DNA from: Eretmocerus hayati
Lineage: Eukaryota; Arthropoda; Insecta; Hymenoptera; Aphelinidae
NCBI GenBank assembly: GCA_029851415.1
Contig: CM056742.1
Coordinates: forward strand, 146,449,121 to 146,513,120
DNA length: 64,000 nt
Direction: 5' to 3'
Part shown: positions 12,336 to 26,400 of the stretch, in pieces
Numbering within the stretch: position 1 is the stretch's first letter
How the letters are laid out: every line of letters begins with the position of its first letter
Position numbers and translations under genes: made by a program
Notes under the pieces: model-generated
The model's input: the letters and a program-made list of their open reading frames with translations, nothing else
What the model was told of the DNA's origin: nothing
Database searches by the model: none

Positions 12336-13407
12336 TTCTATATTAAGTGCAATGACTGAATGTGAGCATTAATCCTCACTTGATCTAATGAATTTAGGAT
12401 TATCGGGTTTCACCCTTGCAGCAATCAAGGTACGCGCTCTTTGTCCTCTGCATGGAATCACATGAACTGACCCACATCCCAAAACATCACCACTGTATCA
12501 ACCATATTCTCTATGGCGAAATGAGATTTTTCTGGGCCCAAGAATCCTCTTCGCCAACCCCCCCCCCCCCTCCTTACCCTCAGAACCCTCACTTAATTTA
12601 TGCGTGGTCTCATAGATAATTTTCGGGATTATCCTAACTTCGGAATTTTTTATCAACAATGAGTATATAATAAGGACATCAAAGACAACCTTGCAAGCGT
12701 ATTTTGCAAGCCCTCAAAGCATTTTCTCTAGATCTTCCACCCACACACGGTGTTAGTGGATATGCCGACGGTCGAGCTGGCCCGTGTGGAAGGCACAATA
12801 ATGAGGCCCATCAAGTCCAAGATAATTCATTCAATAGCTTGTGAATGACTTGTCTTAAAAGCTTCATTAAATAACCAGATAAAAAAATAACGCTGTCTAT
12901 TCTTGTCTGTACACAAGATACTCATAAGCTATTCACAAGCTATACGCGAGCCTTTCCCAAGTCATTCGATTTTTACCTGGATTTCGAAAGGGAGTACAGT
13001 ACTGGGTTTGTTGCCACTCTTTTGATCGTCTGTGCGCAAATGAGTCATTTGCACACTGTTTGTCGCTTTTCATTGCTCACGGAAGATCAAAAAACATAGT
13101 ATGATACTCGGGCGCAACGGTATTTGCTTTCTCGTGACTATTTAGACCCTCACCTGCGGCTCGGGCCTAAAAAAGTCACTCGAAGTTGCGAAAACCATGG
13201 CTTGCGCCCTTGTATCATAATATACTATTATGCACTGTATCGGAGATTTACATCATTTTTTGGGAAAATCGTGATAGCTCGAGTTCAGTATATCAGAATT
13301 TGACGTATACATTTCTTCATTCTGTGGGTCTCGGAACTTGCTTTGAAATGAGTTCAGATACATTGAGAAATGTTAAGGTAGACCAGAGTCGTTGAGAAAT
13401 TGCTCAA

Positions 13408-13614
13408 TGGGGGCATGTTGGGTATACACCCTTTCGCGAACTTGCAGAAAATCACTTTTTGGGGAAATCGTAACAGCTCCGCTTTGGTTGGTTAAAATTG
13501 AACTTACCTTAGCGCGTTTTGAAGGTCTTGAAGCGAGCTTTAAACTGCAATAAAGAATGTTCAAAGAAATTGAAGTGGGCCAAAACTATTAGCAAAACGG
13601 CTTAAGAGGGGGCA
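13408..13614 (+). repeat. Copy 2 of the ~195-bp repeat
   Basis: Begins with GGGGGCATGTTGGGTATACA and ends with AGAGGGGGCAT 198 bp later. The interior keeps GTTGGTTAAAATTGA and GAAGGTCTTGAAGC, corresponding to copy 1. Confidence 0.65.
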
Positions 13615-15690
13615 TCGACACACTTCGAGTTGGTTTCAATCACGCGTTGTTCGGGTGATGGGCAGTGACGATAGCCAGATGAAAATCCACGTAGCTATAC
13701 TGCGAAACTGCCAATAATGAAAGCCCTGCGGGCGAGGCTGCAAGTTAACCAGTGCAAAGCTAATTGTTCTATCAGCTACTCGGGCGGACTTTCCGTTGGC
13801 GAATCAAGAGGCAGATCAGTCCAGTTATTGGGTCAATGTCTGATTCTCTCATCAAATCTCTCATTTACATACTTTCAGAAGTCGTATAGCAAATTCATCT
13901 CATTTTTATATCTTATTCAAATTGCAGACTGCAAAACTATCATTCTCATACGCTGTCACGTTCCTTGACATTATGTCTCAGGATAAAGAATTTTGTGAAA
14001 CCTTGACGTGATTCTCAATTTTTTTCTCGCAAAATGTGGCATAATTGTATTTCATGCACAGGCCGGAGGTTTCAGTTTCCTTCTGATAATTTGCAGCCAA
14101 AATTACTTGAAATTTAAATCTCAGATTTTAACGTTTTTTGTCAGAGCTTATATTATATTGTTATCATTCAATTGTATGAGCTATATCACTCTTGCTTGTA
14201 GAATCTTTTGATAACAAATTTTCTCAATCGTATAAGGGTATTTTGAAGTCTGAAAGAAATTTTGCAATTAGTATCTTTAACGAAGTGAAGGGATTGATTA
14301 CATCTCAGCAGGTGCAATTATAACAAGTTAAAGGTTCACTAACAAGGAATTTTGATACCCAAAAGAGGTAAAATCGTCGACGTAACTCTGATCACCTTTA
14401 ATCAATTTCGGAACCGATTCTGGAGAGCATACGATTTTAGTTAAATTTTTCATTTTGAATAATCATTCTTTATTCTATGCAGATTTACTCGTTTAGAGAC
14501 GAGTATAATACGCGATGAATACCATTTTTCTCACTTTATTCGATTCAACTCACAGGAAAATTCGAAGAAGCACTAGATTCATGACCTATTATATATTTCA
14601 GAGAAGATCGTGGAAAAATTAAATAAGGAGGCTTATGATCTGTCATACAATATACAATTGAAGAGGTGAATGTGAGTCAAAATGATGTGATTTCATTTCG
14701 GATTTTTGTTGAAATTGACGGGAATCTGATGGAGTCACATGCAAAATGATTCATGAGTGGTTACTGTCGGAAACAGCACTCGATTGATCGAAAATTCAAA
14801 ATAATAAACTCATTCTACTTCGATTCAAAGCCTTCCCCGGCTTTTGTTTGCTTTCGAAACTTCCGTTCTGATTCTGATTATAATTACTATTCCTCGCCCT
14901 CCACCCTCATGATACAGGCTGAGCGATATACACATCAAGTCATTATCCAATTTTGGACCAAAAAAAAAGACAGTATAAAGTATTGTCTATATGTTTTCCA
15001 TCAGTTAATAATTTTTTTATGAAATTGGATTCGAGTTGAAAAAATTGAAAATTTTCGTGAAGATAATGTCAATTTTCATCAAAATTCCACTCATCGACAT
15101 TGATAGCTTACTAATCATGAAGAGGTTTCGACTCTCAGTGGTATGGAATTTTATCGTGAGCAATGCATAAGTAACCAATGCCCGAGTTTAGTGTTTTCGA
15201 AACTTTTCATTGAATCGATTTTAAATTTCGTCACTTGAGGATCCACGGAATGCGAGATAACTCGTGTGGAGTCCCCCTTCAACCGTGCAGAATTGCAGAC
15301 ACTAAAGTTTGCACAGTTCAGGTCCTTCCAATTAGCAAAAAGCTACTTATATCCGATCTTTTGATCCAAAAGAGATTTAACCCATTGCAAGATTATTGTA
15401 TCTTCAATCCCCGAACTCTGTAAAAAACATATCATTTAGCAAGTAAAGTTTGATATTTCCTGGCCAGAGAAACGCACGGAACAGAACTGGGAGCAGCACC
15501 TGAAATTCCATGTGCTAGCACTGCAAGTCGGCTTATCAAAACAAAGCTTTGGAGAGCTGTCATTCCACAGGATTACTAAAACGAGTATCTTACCGCGTAA
15601 TCTGTAATTGAAGTTTCATCATATGCTTCGTGATAAATCAACAATTTAGCTTGCATTTCTTCTTGTTCATTTTTTAAAACCGGTCAGACG
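13615..15690. other. Intergenic, nothing recognised
   Basis: AT-rich sequence with open frames of 89 codons or fewer and no family similarity. It precedes the Arf1 promoter. Confidence 0.5.
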
Positions 15691-15749
15691 CCGGCATCTC
15701 GTCGTCGCCCAGAAAACACTCGCTTTTTAAAATATGAACGTAGCTTAAT

Positions 15750-16060
15750 CCTATCACGTGACCACTATTAACCAATCAGTTGCACGAAAACGGTTCCAAA
15801 AGCTCCTATCGTGGCCTCTATACGTGGCATGAAGCATGAAATTCTCTCCTCCACCGCCATTTTGACAGACAGTACTTATTAGTAGTGTTGGCTTTATGTT
15901 TTCTCGGTTTTTGCTAACATAATTTGTCCTTTGAGGCATAAAGAGCCATCAATAAATAAGGTTTCTTTATGCGTTGAGGACAATTGAGTGCTGATAGTTT
16001 TTGGATAACCGCTGAGCCGTGTTTGAAAGGGCCCGTAAAAGAGATTACACAGACATTTCG
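15750..16060 (+). promoter_or_regulatory. Arf1: Candidate Arf1 promoter and 5' non-coding exon
   Basis: An E-box CACGTG (15755-15760), a CCAAT box (ACCAATCAG, 15771-15779) and a YY1/Pho-like CCGCCATTTT (about 15854) lie in a region of raised G+C. A strong splice donor, TTCG|GTGAGTAA, lies at 16060/16061. Arf1's coding exon is preceded by a clear acceptor (TTTTTTTTGCAG, ending 17962), so a 5' UTR exon upstream is required, and this is the best candidate. The implied intron is 16061-17962. The motifs are seen; the assignment to Arf1 is inferred from position. Confidence 0.45.
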
Positions 16061-17971
16061 GTGAGTAATAGCGGTCGGTACTGTCGACTACTGTCGCTTA
16101 TGACAACGGGTGGATGCATCATCACTTCAATTTGCTTTACAATTTTTGCTTCTCTGGCATGAAGTCACGCTTCCTGGGACAGTTGTGAAGAATTATCGGA
16201 TTTACCAGGGCTTTCAAGATCCTTTTGGTGCATCAAAATCGTGACCTTACGCTGTATACTTTCAATATCGTCGAGCACTAGTATGTATCTCTGCTTGCAA
16301 TATGATGAAAATGTCAATACAGGTGGAGACTTGAGTTGTCGTGTATTTTTACGAAGTTGCCAAATTTATCTCGAAAGTGATGCAGAAACAGTTATACTGA
16401 TACTTTAGTCTTCTTATTGAATCCGGATCTTCTCTTGGTTTCTTCTCATTGATTTTTTTTGCAAGTACATATATTAGGTTAACAATCTTGTTCCCCATGT
16501 CTGCATGCCTTCAAACAGAGAGTTGCTCAATCTGGGAGCTGAACTTGTAAAAGTGAATTTTCAAAGTTAACTGTCCAAACTCGAAACTTATGGCTGATTT
16601 TATCTTGCAGTCATCCCCCTGGTCATCCCCCTCGACACATAGTCAGACAGCACGATGAAATTCTTTGAGCATTTTAGGCATGACTCCATCTTGATCTTGA
16701 TAATATAAGCTCTCTCATCTCATCAAACAGCTGTATTGGAAGGAACTGAATTATGTAAAGTTTTATAATCATTCTAGTATAATACTGGGACCATTCACAG
16801 CTGCTAATTTTACTACTCATCTTGTCATCAATTTGTACTATCTCTGTAAGGATCATCTTTCTCTCTCTTTCTCTTTCTCTCCTTTCTTATTCAGTCTCTA
16901 CTTGCGCATCCAAAAGATATTGGATAACTGCACATGCTCATTAAATGATTCTTGACCTTCCCAACAGCTGATATCTTTTGATGGGGTTCAAGTTGAGAAT
17001 TATTCTTCTACTGATGATTGATCAGATGTATCATACATCACTTAGGTATAACAATATTAGTATCTTGTGAACATTCACTGAAAACCATTTTTTTTAATGA
17101 ATAAATGAAATTACACAGATGCTTTATCCCAAGCTGTATACTTCATCAGATCATTTTTGCTTCTTCTTATTATAAAGTGTAGTATTATTTACAATCTCCT
17201 CAACAACTGTAACTTTTCCAAATTCTAATAATTCTATTTTCCACCAATTAGTGTCAATCTTCCAAATACTTGCCCTTAAATACCCTTGTTGGAAACTACA
17301 GGTCTGTTCACTATTTCAGATGTTCACTTTGACTCATTTTTGTTTGTTGTGTGATTTGAGCAATTGACATAATCTGAATTGAATACTTCATCATAGTTGT
17401 GGATCGTAACTTGGACAGAATAGTCTTGAATGTTTATTTTGATTAACTCATTCGATGCTAGTAGCCCTGCATGAGAAGGTTTCTGTTGGATTTAAATTGA
17501 TAATCAGGGTTGAGATAAATTTATAAGGATATAATGGAAACATTTGTAATTTGAGAGGACTATATGGTAACTTGATTCAAAGATGCAAGATATTCTTAAT
17601 CAAGTTGAAAAAATAAGAAATCCTTATCAAATTGAAATCATGGAAATGTGACCTTGTTAGTGCTCTGTCTTTCTGGTCATGATTCTGCCAAATTAAGATG
17701 GTAGCACATTCATTCAATCAGCATATTAGTGCATAGATATTTTTGCAGAGGCAGACTAAATTGTTAGGTCTAATTGTAGCTGTAGTGTATCCTCTCTCAT
17801 ATTTATATTAGTTGTTGGCGTATATGTAAGGAGTGACCTTACCCTCCCGAGCAGAAATTTTCCTGTTCAACTTCTCCCAATTCTGGTTGAGAGCCTCAAA
17901 TTATTTACATGGTAACTTCAAAATCGTCAATTGCATTTATGGCTTGACTCTTTTTTTTGCAGGTGGTCTAA

Positions 17972-19468
<1,497 letters not shown>

Positions 19469-19728
19469 TTGAGGCATGGATCTGGCAACATTCATTTGAT
19501 ATATTGATACAACATCGATACATTACGCTCCAATATTCCTTATAAAACAAATTTGATATCCAAAAACGCGAAAATTAGATAGAATTGATCTTCTTGAACT
19601 GGAATAAGTAAATATGAAGATCCTTGAGAATTGAAAGTTTTGTGCCAGTTTTATAAGGAAATTAGGGTGAAATATACAACCGTACTAGGCAGGATTTTAT
19701 GGTCATATTGGACTATTGCCTTGTGCGG

Positions 19729-19905
19729 GAATAATAACTATGATAATAATGATAACGATGATGGTGGTGGTAATCACAGTTATAACGATGCTGATGGTGA
19801 TTAATCAGTGATATTGTTGTCGTTATTATTGTCATTATCGTTCTTATTATTATTATTTTCGTCATTTTGGTTATTTTTATTATTATGATTATGATTATTA
19901 TTACT
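19729..19905 (+). repeat. Triplet-rich imperfect inverted repeat in the Arf1 3' UTR
   Basis: A purine-biased run of GATAATAATGATAACGATGATGG-like triplets (about 19729-19800) is followed by its approximate complement, a TTATTATTGTCATTATCGTT-like run (about 19810-19905). As RNA it would form a long imperfect hairpin about 260 nt after the Arf1 stop. No canonical AATAAA occurs soon after; the nearest is near 20662. It could be a simple-sequence expansion with no function. Confidence 0.5.
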
Positions 19906-20993
19906 GTAATTTTTATTCATAATTGATAGCATGATCATAATACTTTTTACACAGAGATCCTATATGGAGTACCGAGAGCCTGAGAGTATTTGTAATAAGA
20001 CACACATGGTCAAAACAAAAATATCAATGAGTAACACTTTGAGTGATTTTTTACCCAGAAGGCAGCAGTGAAGAGTCGAATAATTGTCAGTTTCATAATG
20101 TTGTCAGTTTGAATGCGTCAAACATACTGTGCATCAATGATGTAGCTATATATTGTACATTTCATAATATAAATACGACGATAAAAGTGTGATTTATAGT
20201 TGAGAGAATGTCGTTTTGTTCATTATATTGTAAGCTCGCATGAGTTGGAAGTTCTAGTTCAGTGACTAAGCTATAACTTTCATTCTTCTCATGATATCAT
20301 TGGATCAATGGGTTAACATTATTTATTGTGAAAAGACTCAGAAATCAATAGGTAATTCATCATTGAGTTTACTACTTGAAGTTTTCCCTTCCAAATAACC
20401 ACTATTATTACAATTTCTACATGCTCTCTCAGTGTCTTCATTTTCTAGTTTCTCACTCCATAACAGCTTTTTATGAAGAACAAAAATACTAAACAAGTTC
20501 ACGAAGTTTATCTCGATCATCTAAGTGGATACTCCATTCATTTCCGATCCTGAACAATGATGATTCATTTTCGACGACATTCCTAAATTAAGTAGCGACC
20601 GAAAAATTTTGAATAATTGTATCTGAAGTTTTGTGATGCAAAGCAGAGACTATTAATGATGGAATAAATACATTGTTGAAAAAGAATCTCTGAAACAAAA
20701 CATAAACTAGTCCTATTCAAATAACTCATTACGATTCCTAATGTAGGATGCTCACTTCCTCTATTTGATTTTGATTTCTCAACAGAGATAGAGAGAAAGA
20801 GAAAACTCTTAAAATTATGCTATTTTGGCATTTTTCGACCAGAAGCTTCTTTGGCGGAATGCCCTTCATTTGTCTTGTACATTTTGTCCATCTTTTACCA
20901 TATGATAATCTGTTTGCGGTATTGAAATTGTCTGTCCAAGTCGACCTTAGTACTTAGCTTATAACAGCGTTGGCATGATACTTCGCTGTCGAT

Positions 20994-21032
20994 GCGGATG
21001 CGTTTTCATCTCTATAATGAAAACGCATCCGC
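20994..21032. repeat. Perfect 16-bp stem, 7-nt loop hairpin
   Basis: GCGGATGCGTTTTCAT (20994-21009), loop CTCTATA, then its exact reverse complement (21017-21032). It stands in intergenic sequence between Arf1 and Trf2. No gene context or terminator function is evident. Confidence 0.6.
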
Positions 21033-21466
21033 GGAGTCCCTATAGGGTATAATCCCGACAATGAAGATGACATTCATCTTCGTACTTGATGTGGAAAGAT
21101 TCACGTAGCTGGAGCGGAACTGATCATTTCTCGGTCATTCTCTGATCACTGTTGAACTAGTGAACTTGATGTTTAGGAGTGTTAGTTGCGCGACAAGAAT
21201 AATTTCTGATTGAGCATTACTTGAACTTTTTTTTTTTACTGTTCATGAAGAGCGTGATTCTCGCAGAACGTACTGGAAAATCTGAGCGTGCAGGTCGCCA
21301 GTTGCGAAAGAATGTATTTGAAAGGTGTTTGTAAAAGATACCGATCATCCTTCAAATCATTAGTCCTGTTTCGGTCAAAAATTTTGGCAGAATCTACTGA
21401 AGCTATCTTGAAGAATTACTAAATCAGAGAATCAAAGTAGTTGGCTTTTCATCAATTTGATTTTAA

Positions 21467-22696
21467 GGACATATCACGTAAGTCAAAGAGGCGAAAAAGC
21501 CGAAGGTCCGGGAACATGAGATATTCCTGTGGGATATATTCCGGTGATCAGAAACAATTCCCAACAAGAATTGAAATCATTTGCTTGGGGTTTTCGAAAT
21601 AAAATTTAACTCTCCAGTTTTTACTTGCTTAATGAGATAAATTATACTCTCCAGAATTCGATACTCGGGTTCCTTTGCCCGTAATTAACCCATCAAAGTC
21701 AATAGGATGTATAATTTGGCGTGAAAGAAGTCTATAGTCTTTTGAAACATGTGGCCGTAGAAACTCCGTCAGATGCAGTATCAACGATGGAAACTCATTC
21801 CAACGCGAAAAATAATTCTTTCTCCTATGATTTCATTGCAGCCCATACGTCAGTTTCATGTTGAAAACGTGTCTCATTGGCACTGGTAGTAAATCTGCAA
21901 ACACTGTTGAAATTTGCGAGATATACATCAGCGGAGCAATGGGGTGCTAGGGTCTTGAAAACTATAGATCCCAGTGTTCAATGACTTTCGCATGATTCTG
22001 GTGGATAATTCCTATACTCACCGTAGAAGAGATTGTTTCCACCACCAATTCTTCAAAAAGAATTGTTGAATAGTTCAATTTTAACCGTGACTCAACTCAA
22101 TAGCGTGGTTGATCATTATAGACATAATTTTTTTCTCTCTCAAAATGCTTAGGCTTGCTTACAGGAGATTACTTGCAAAATGTATGTCCGAAAAGTAATA
22201 CGAAAAATATAATAATTTATCCCATAGTTAATCCAATTGTCTGAGTTCATGGAATACCTCATTGCAGTTGTACATCTTTAAACTAATGCTAGATCACAGC
22301 GTCTTTCTCATTCAACGAGATCATCAAACTCAGATGAAAAGGGACCGAACGTCTACGTAGAAGAATTGATCCTGACCTCGCTTCATAAGTGGAATCTATC
22401 CAGACCACATATTCCAATAGATCAAAATTTTTAATGCCAAATTCGTAGTTCCTGTTGACTTTCGTGAATCAATTCCAGGGCAAGAAACGGGAGTATCGAA
22501 TTCTGGGAAGTAATCATTTCTATGAACGGAATAAAAATTGGGGAAATCAATTTTAATTTGAAAATTCCAAGCAAATGATTTCGATTCTTGTTGGGAATGG
22601 TTTCTGAAATACCCCGCCCCAAACTTTTACTCCACCGCAATATCCCTTGTTCCCGCATCTTTGACTTTTTTGCCTCTTTGACCTGCTGTGTCATCC
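21467..22696. mobile_element. ~1.23-kb foldback (inverted-repeat) element
   Basis: The left arm (about 21467-21740) and the right arm (about 22420-22696) are diverged inverted copies. For example, the segment from GTCAAAGAGGCGAAAAAG on the left matches the reverse complement of the right around 22670. Both arms share TTCCCAACAAGAAT and AATCATTTGCTTGG. The arms differ by many substitutions and small indels, so the element is old. A 119-codon minus-strand open frame overlapping the right arm is probably a by-product. It sits between Arf1 and Trf2. Boundaries are approximate. Confidence 0.6.
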
Positions 22697-23458
22697 TACC
22701 TATTCGATTCGAACCTGTAAGATGAGTTCTTGAAATGAATCTCCCAGGAAAGTGATCCTTGAATTCAAAATATTCCAGAGATTCTCTCAAGATCGATAGC
22801 CAAAAGCTACAACGAATAAAACGCAGAAATAGTCCATGGAATACTCAAACATCTGTAAAATTCTACAGATCCGTTGAATTCTATTTTACGAAGTTTTACG
22901 GATTTTTTGGAGTTAATGCGGTGATTTGGGTGAGGAATTGCGATCCTTGAATTACCCCACTTTATCAGATAATCGATGGGAAACTAATCAAAATTTGAAC
23001 AGATGTTCACAATAGGAAAGAAATTTTATTTGATTCGTTTTCAAATGATGCACCACTCAAGTGACATTTTACGATACAACACAATGCTAAGAAATTATTG
23101 AATTTGTTCCTTTGGGAGTTTTCTTACACTCTTAATCATACAAATACAGTCAGGAGAAGAGTCATACTTATGAATGCTACCTACAATATTTATATAATAA
23201 TACACTTAGTATATCTTCATAGTCTTTGTGAACAGTGATCAATTTATAGATCATTAAGGGCCCAAAACAGAAATGTTTTTAATTTTTTCATGAAGTTGAA
23301 AATGATTATATTACACAAGTCAACAGCCGGAAAAAAGGGGGAAAACACTCAACTATTCTATTTGACTGAACTATACATTGTATCAAACGTTTTCACTGCA
23401 AATCATGTTCGTGAGGAGCGAACTGCGGGTATTAAAAAGATATCAGGTAGTAATCAAT

Positions 23459-26400
23459 TCAAGACCCACTTGCATTACTGTTTTCACTATCATCATCTGC
23501 AACCATATAGTCTTCTTCTCCTTCTTCCAGATTCTCTTCATCTCCAATAACAGTTTCTTGGATGGTGAAGACAAATCGCCGTTTTCTATTATCCATAGCA
23601 CACTGTTCTTCAACTGACCTTTCTTTTCGAAATTCGTAAACTAAAGGATAGACGTGTTCGATTGCTGATTGGACTGCATTTATACTCGGAGCTAAAATAG
23701 AAAATTCCCACGCACAGGTCAGAGTCATATGTTCATTAATTGCATGGGCGGAATTCGAGGGAAATCAATTGTTACCTGTGACAGTGATGCTACCCGTGGA
23801 AAATATCCTGAGAGTTGCTTTCAAATCATTTAGTTTGTATATGACTCCAGGTTGGATTTCCGGTTCATACCTGAACGCCAAAAAGAACCAAATTAATACT
23901 CGTGAAATTGAACGTTTGGAACCTGAGAAACCATTGAATATACTTACTGGACTATGTCTTTGTACCGATGTGAAAATGAAGTGATTTTGACTGACCAGGG
24001 CATCGTGCAAGTCCCGAGAACATTGACTATCCTGTAATTATTAAACCGCACTCGGAAGCCGAGTTTCTGTAAAGATCGCGCGCATCTTCGAGCTGCTTTT
24101 TTCGCTTCATCTTCACTAGTTGCTCCTGTGCACGTCACCTTACCAGATGATGATATTGAAGCTAATGTACACGGTTTTCTAAGCCTCATTCGTACCAGCT
24201 GAAAGACCAAGATACAATTAAACAGGTCCGACTCTTGATCGATTGTTGTTCGATGAGTATTTTATATTTTATGTGTAACTTTATTTAGGATAACATTGGA
24301 GTATCACGAGTAAAATATAAAGGGTATGATCTGGTTTCGAAAATGTGCTTCTGAAATACTTTGTCACATTTTCTGATAGATACGTTTGAATTGGTTCCAT
24401 CGTCAACGGGTATTTTTCGATATTTAGCCATGACACCTCGACTTTTTGACATTTTTGATCGTGACAGGATAACCAGAATTGCAATATTTACCAAATAAAG
24501 GGTTGAATGATTGCGTATTGAACTTGATTTGAATTTAATTATGTAGTTCTAGGAAAATGAACAATTTGAAATGCAAGAGGAACGTCTTAAATCAGTGAAA
24601 AAATCGGACACGAATCTCGGGTCAATTTAGTAGTTTTCCTGAATATTTAGTGTCGTTCATCAAAGGATCATTCGAATAACAATTTAATAAATGCTTGGAC
24701 CAGAAAGAAGCGCGGTCCCAAGTCACAAAACCACGATAGAGCAACGGCTAAAGTATTATGTTCGAAGTTTGACCATGGCTTTTTTCTAGATATTTTCTAG
24801 TCATGCGTGGTGGTTGTGGTTGAATAGTAAAAGATGTTATAGGTGATTGTACAAAGTTATAATTCACGAAAACAAGGTGAAATTGGGAAACCCAGGAGCA
24901 TTTTGTTTGTTACTGAATGAACAAGATGAGGAATTGGTCTTGGGTTTTAAGATAGCCAGGATTTGATCAAGAAAAAGTCTTCATCTTCGGTACGATTTTT
25001 GTTTGAAAGGAAGCTCCGACATTTCGATTAGTGCCACCCAACGATTTCATAGTGAAAATGTCTATAATGAAATATTTTAATAACTTTTTTGATCGACAAA
25101 GACGTCACCCCCTGACTCATCTTGTCCACTACAGTGAACAAGATCGAAATCTCCTTGTGATAGCTTTCCATTGTTGCATGATGAAAATCAGATGAATTTC
25201 TGGCTATCCCAAGAACACATAACCATACAATTGAAGTCCCTAAGACATGTTCATGTCTTGGAGGAAGAATGGACGAAACCAAAATGTTTAAATCTTGTAG
25301 TTTCGACATTTTCCGTCATTTTGCAATTAGTTATGAAATTTTTCTCCAAGTCATAACATTTTTCTGATGCACGGTGGGCTTCTGGGACAAAGAAGTTCAA
25401 CAAAAATGACGAAAAAATCTAAAAAAGCCATCTTTCTCATTAGAACTCCCCGAACTAGGCCCATTTTTCAGGAAAATCGTATCAGATTATCTCATCGAGT
25501 GATTGTCAAATTAGAAATTCACCATATATTGCCTATGAAGGGATTCGGTGACTCTTAGTTTTCTTAGCATCCTCGAGGTTTTCTCGTAATTACTCAGAAA
25601 AGGTGGGCCATAGGAAAAAATGTCATATACATTCTTTGAAGATCTACAAGGTGATGTGGTTGGATTGATCGCAGAACTCAAGAAACTTGAAACATCGTGG
25701 AAAAGCCTAAGTTTCTCCCGAAAAACCTTGCGCTTTTTGGTGATTTTCTACCATTTCTTCCAATACCATGAAAAAAGGCTGAGTTTCTCGATCAATTCAA
25801 CTATAACATCTTGTAGATCTCTGAAAGATCTACAGAAAACTATTCTTGGCATTTTTTGCTAGTACCCAACTTCTTGGAGTAATTGCGAGGGCACCTCGAG
25901 GAAGCTAAAAAACAGGGAGTCACCGAATTCCTTCATAAGGAATGTATGGTGAATTCTTGATTTGACAATCACTCGATGAGACGATCTGATACGATTTGTA
26001 TGAAAATTGGGTCTTGTTCGGTGAGTGTCAACGAGAAAGATGACTTATCCAGATTTTTTCGTCACTTTTGTCAAGCTTCTCAGTCCTAAAGGCGCACCGT
26101 GGATGCCAAGAAGTGAGTCCTAGAGAGAGCTGGTCAACGGAGCTCTTTGTAACACTGATATATCTTTTATTTGAACAAAAGTATGATCTCGAACTGATTT
26201 GAAAAGACGCATTGAGCGTCTAATAAACAAAAATGCCGTACCAATTATCGGCTTGCTTCCATTCATGACCTCAGTGCGTATTCTCGACTATCCCTTCGAG
26301 CCGTGAACAATGGTATCCAAGGATTTTTGCAGGTGTTCAAACGCTTATTTTTGACAAAACACTGAGCACAAATTGAAGTATTGTGTAATGGTGAGTCCTT

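Noticed and set aside
22431..22790. 119-codon minus-strand open frame
   Set aside because: It overlaps the right arm and boundary of the 21467-22696 foldback; no transposase motif or other domain is visible.
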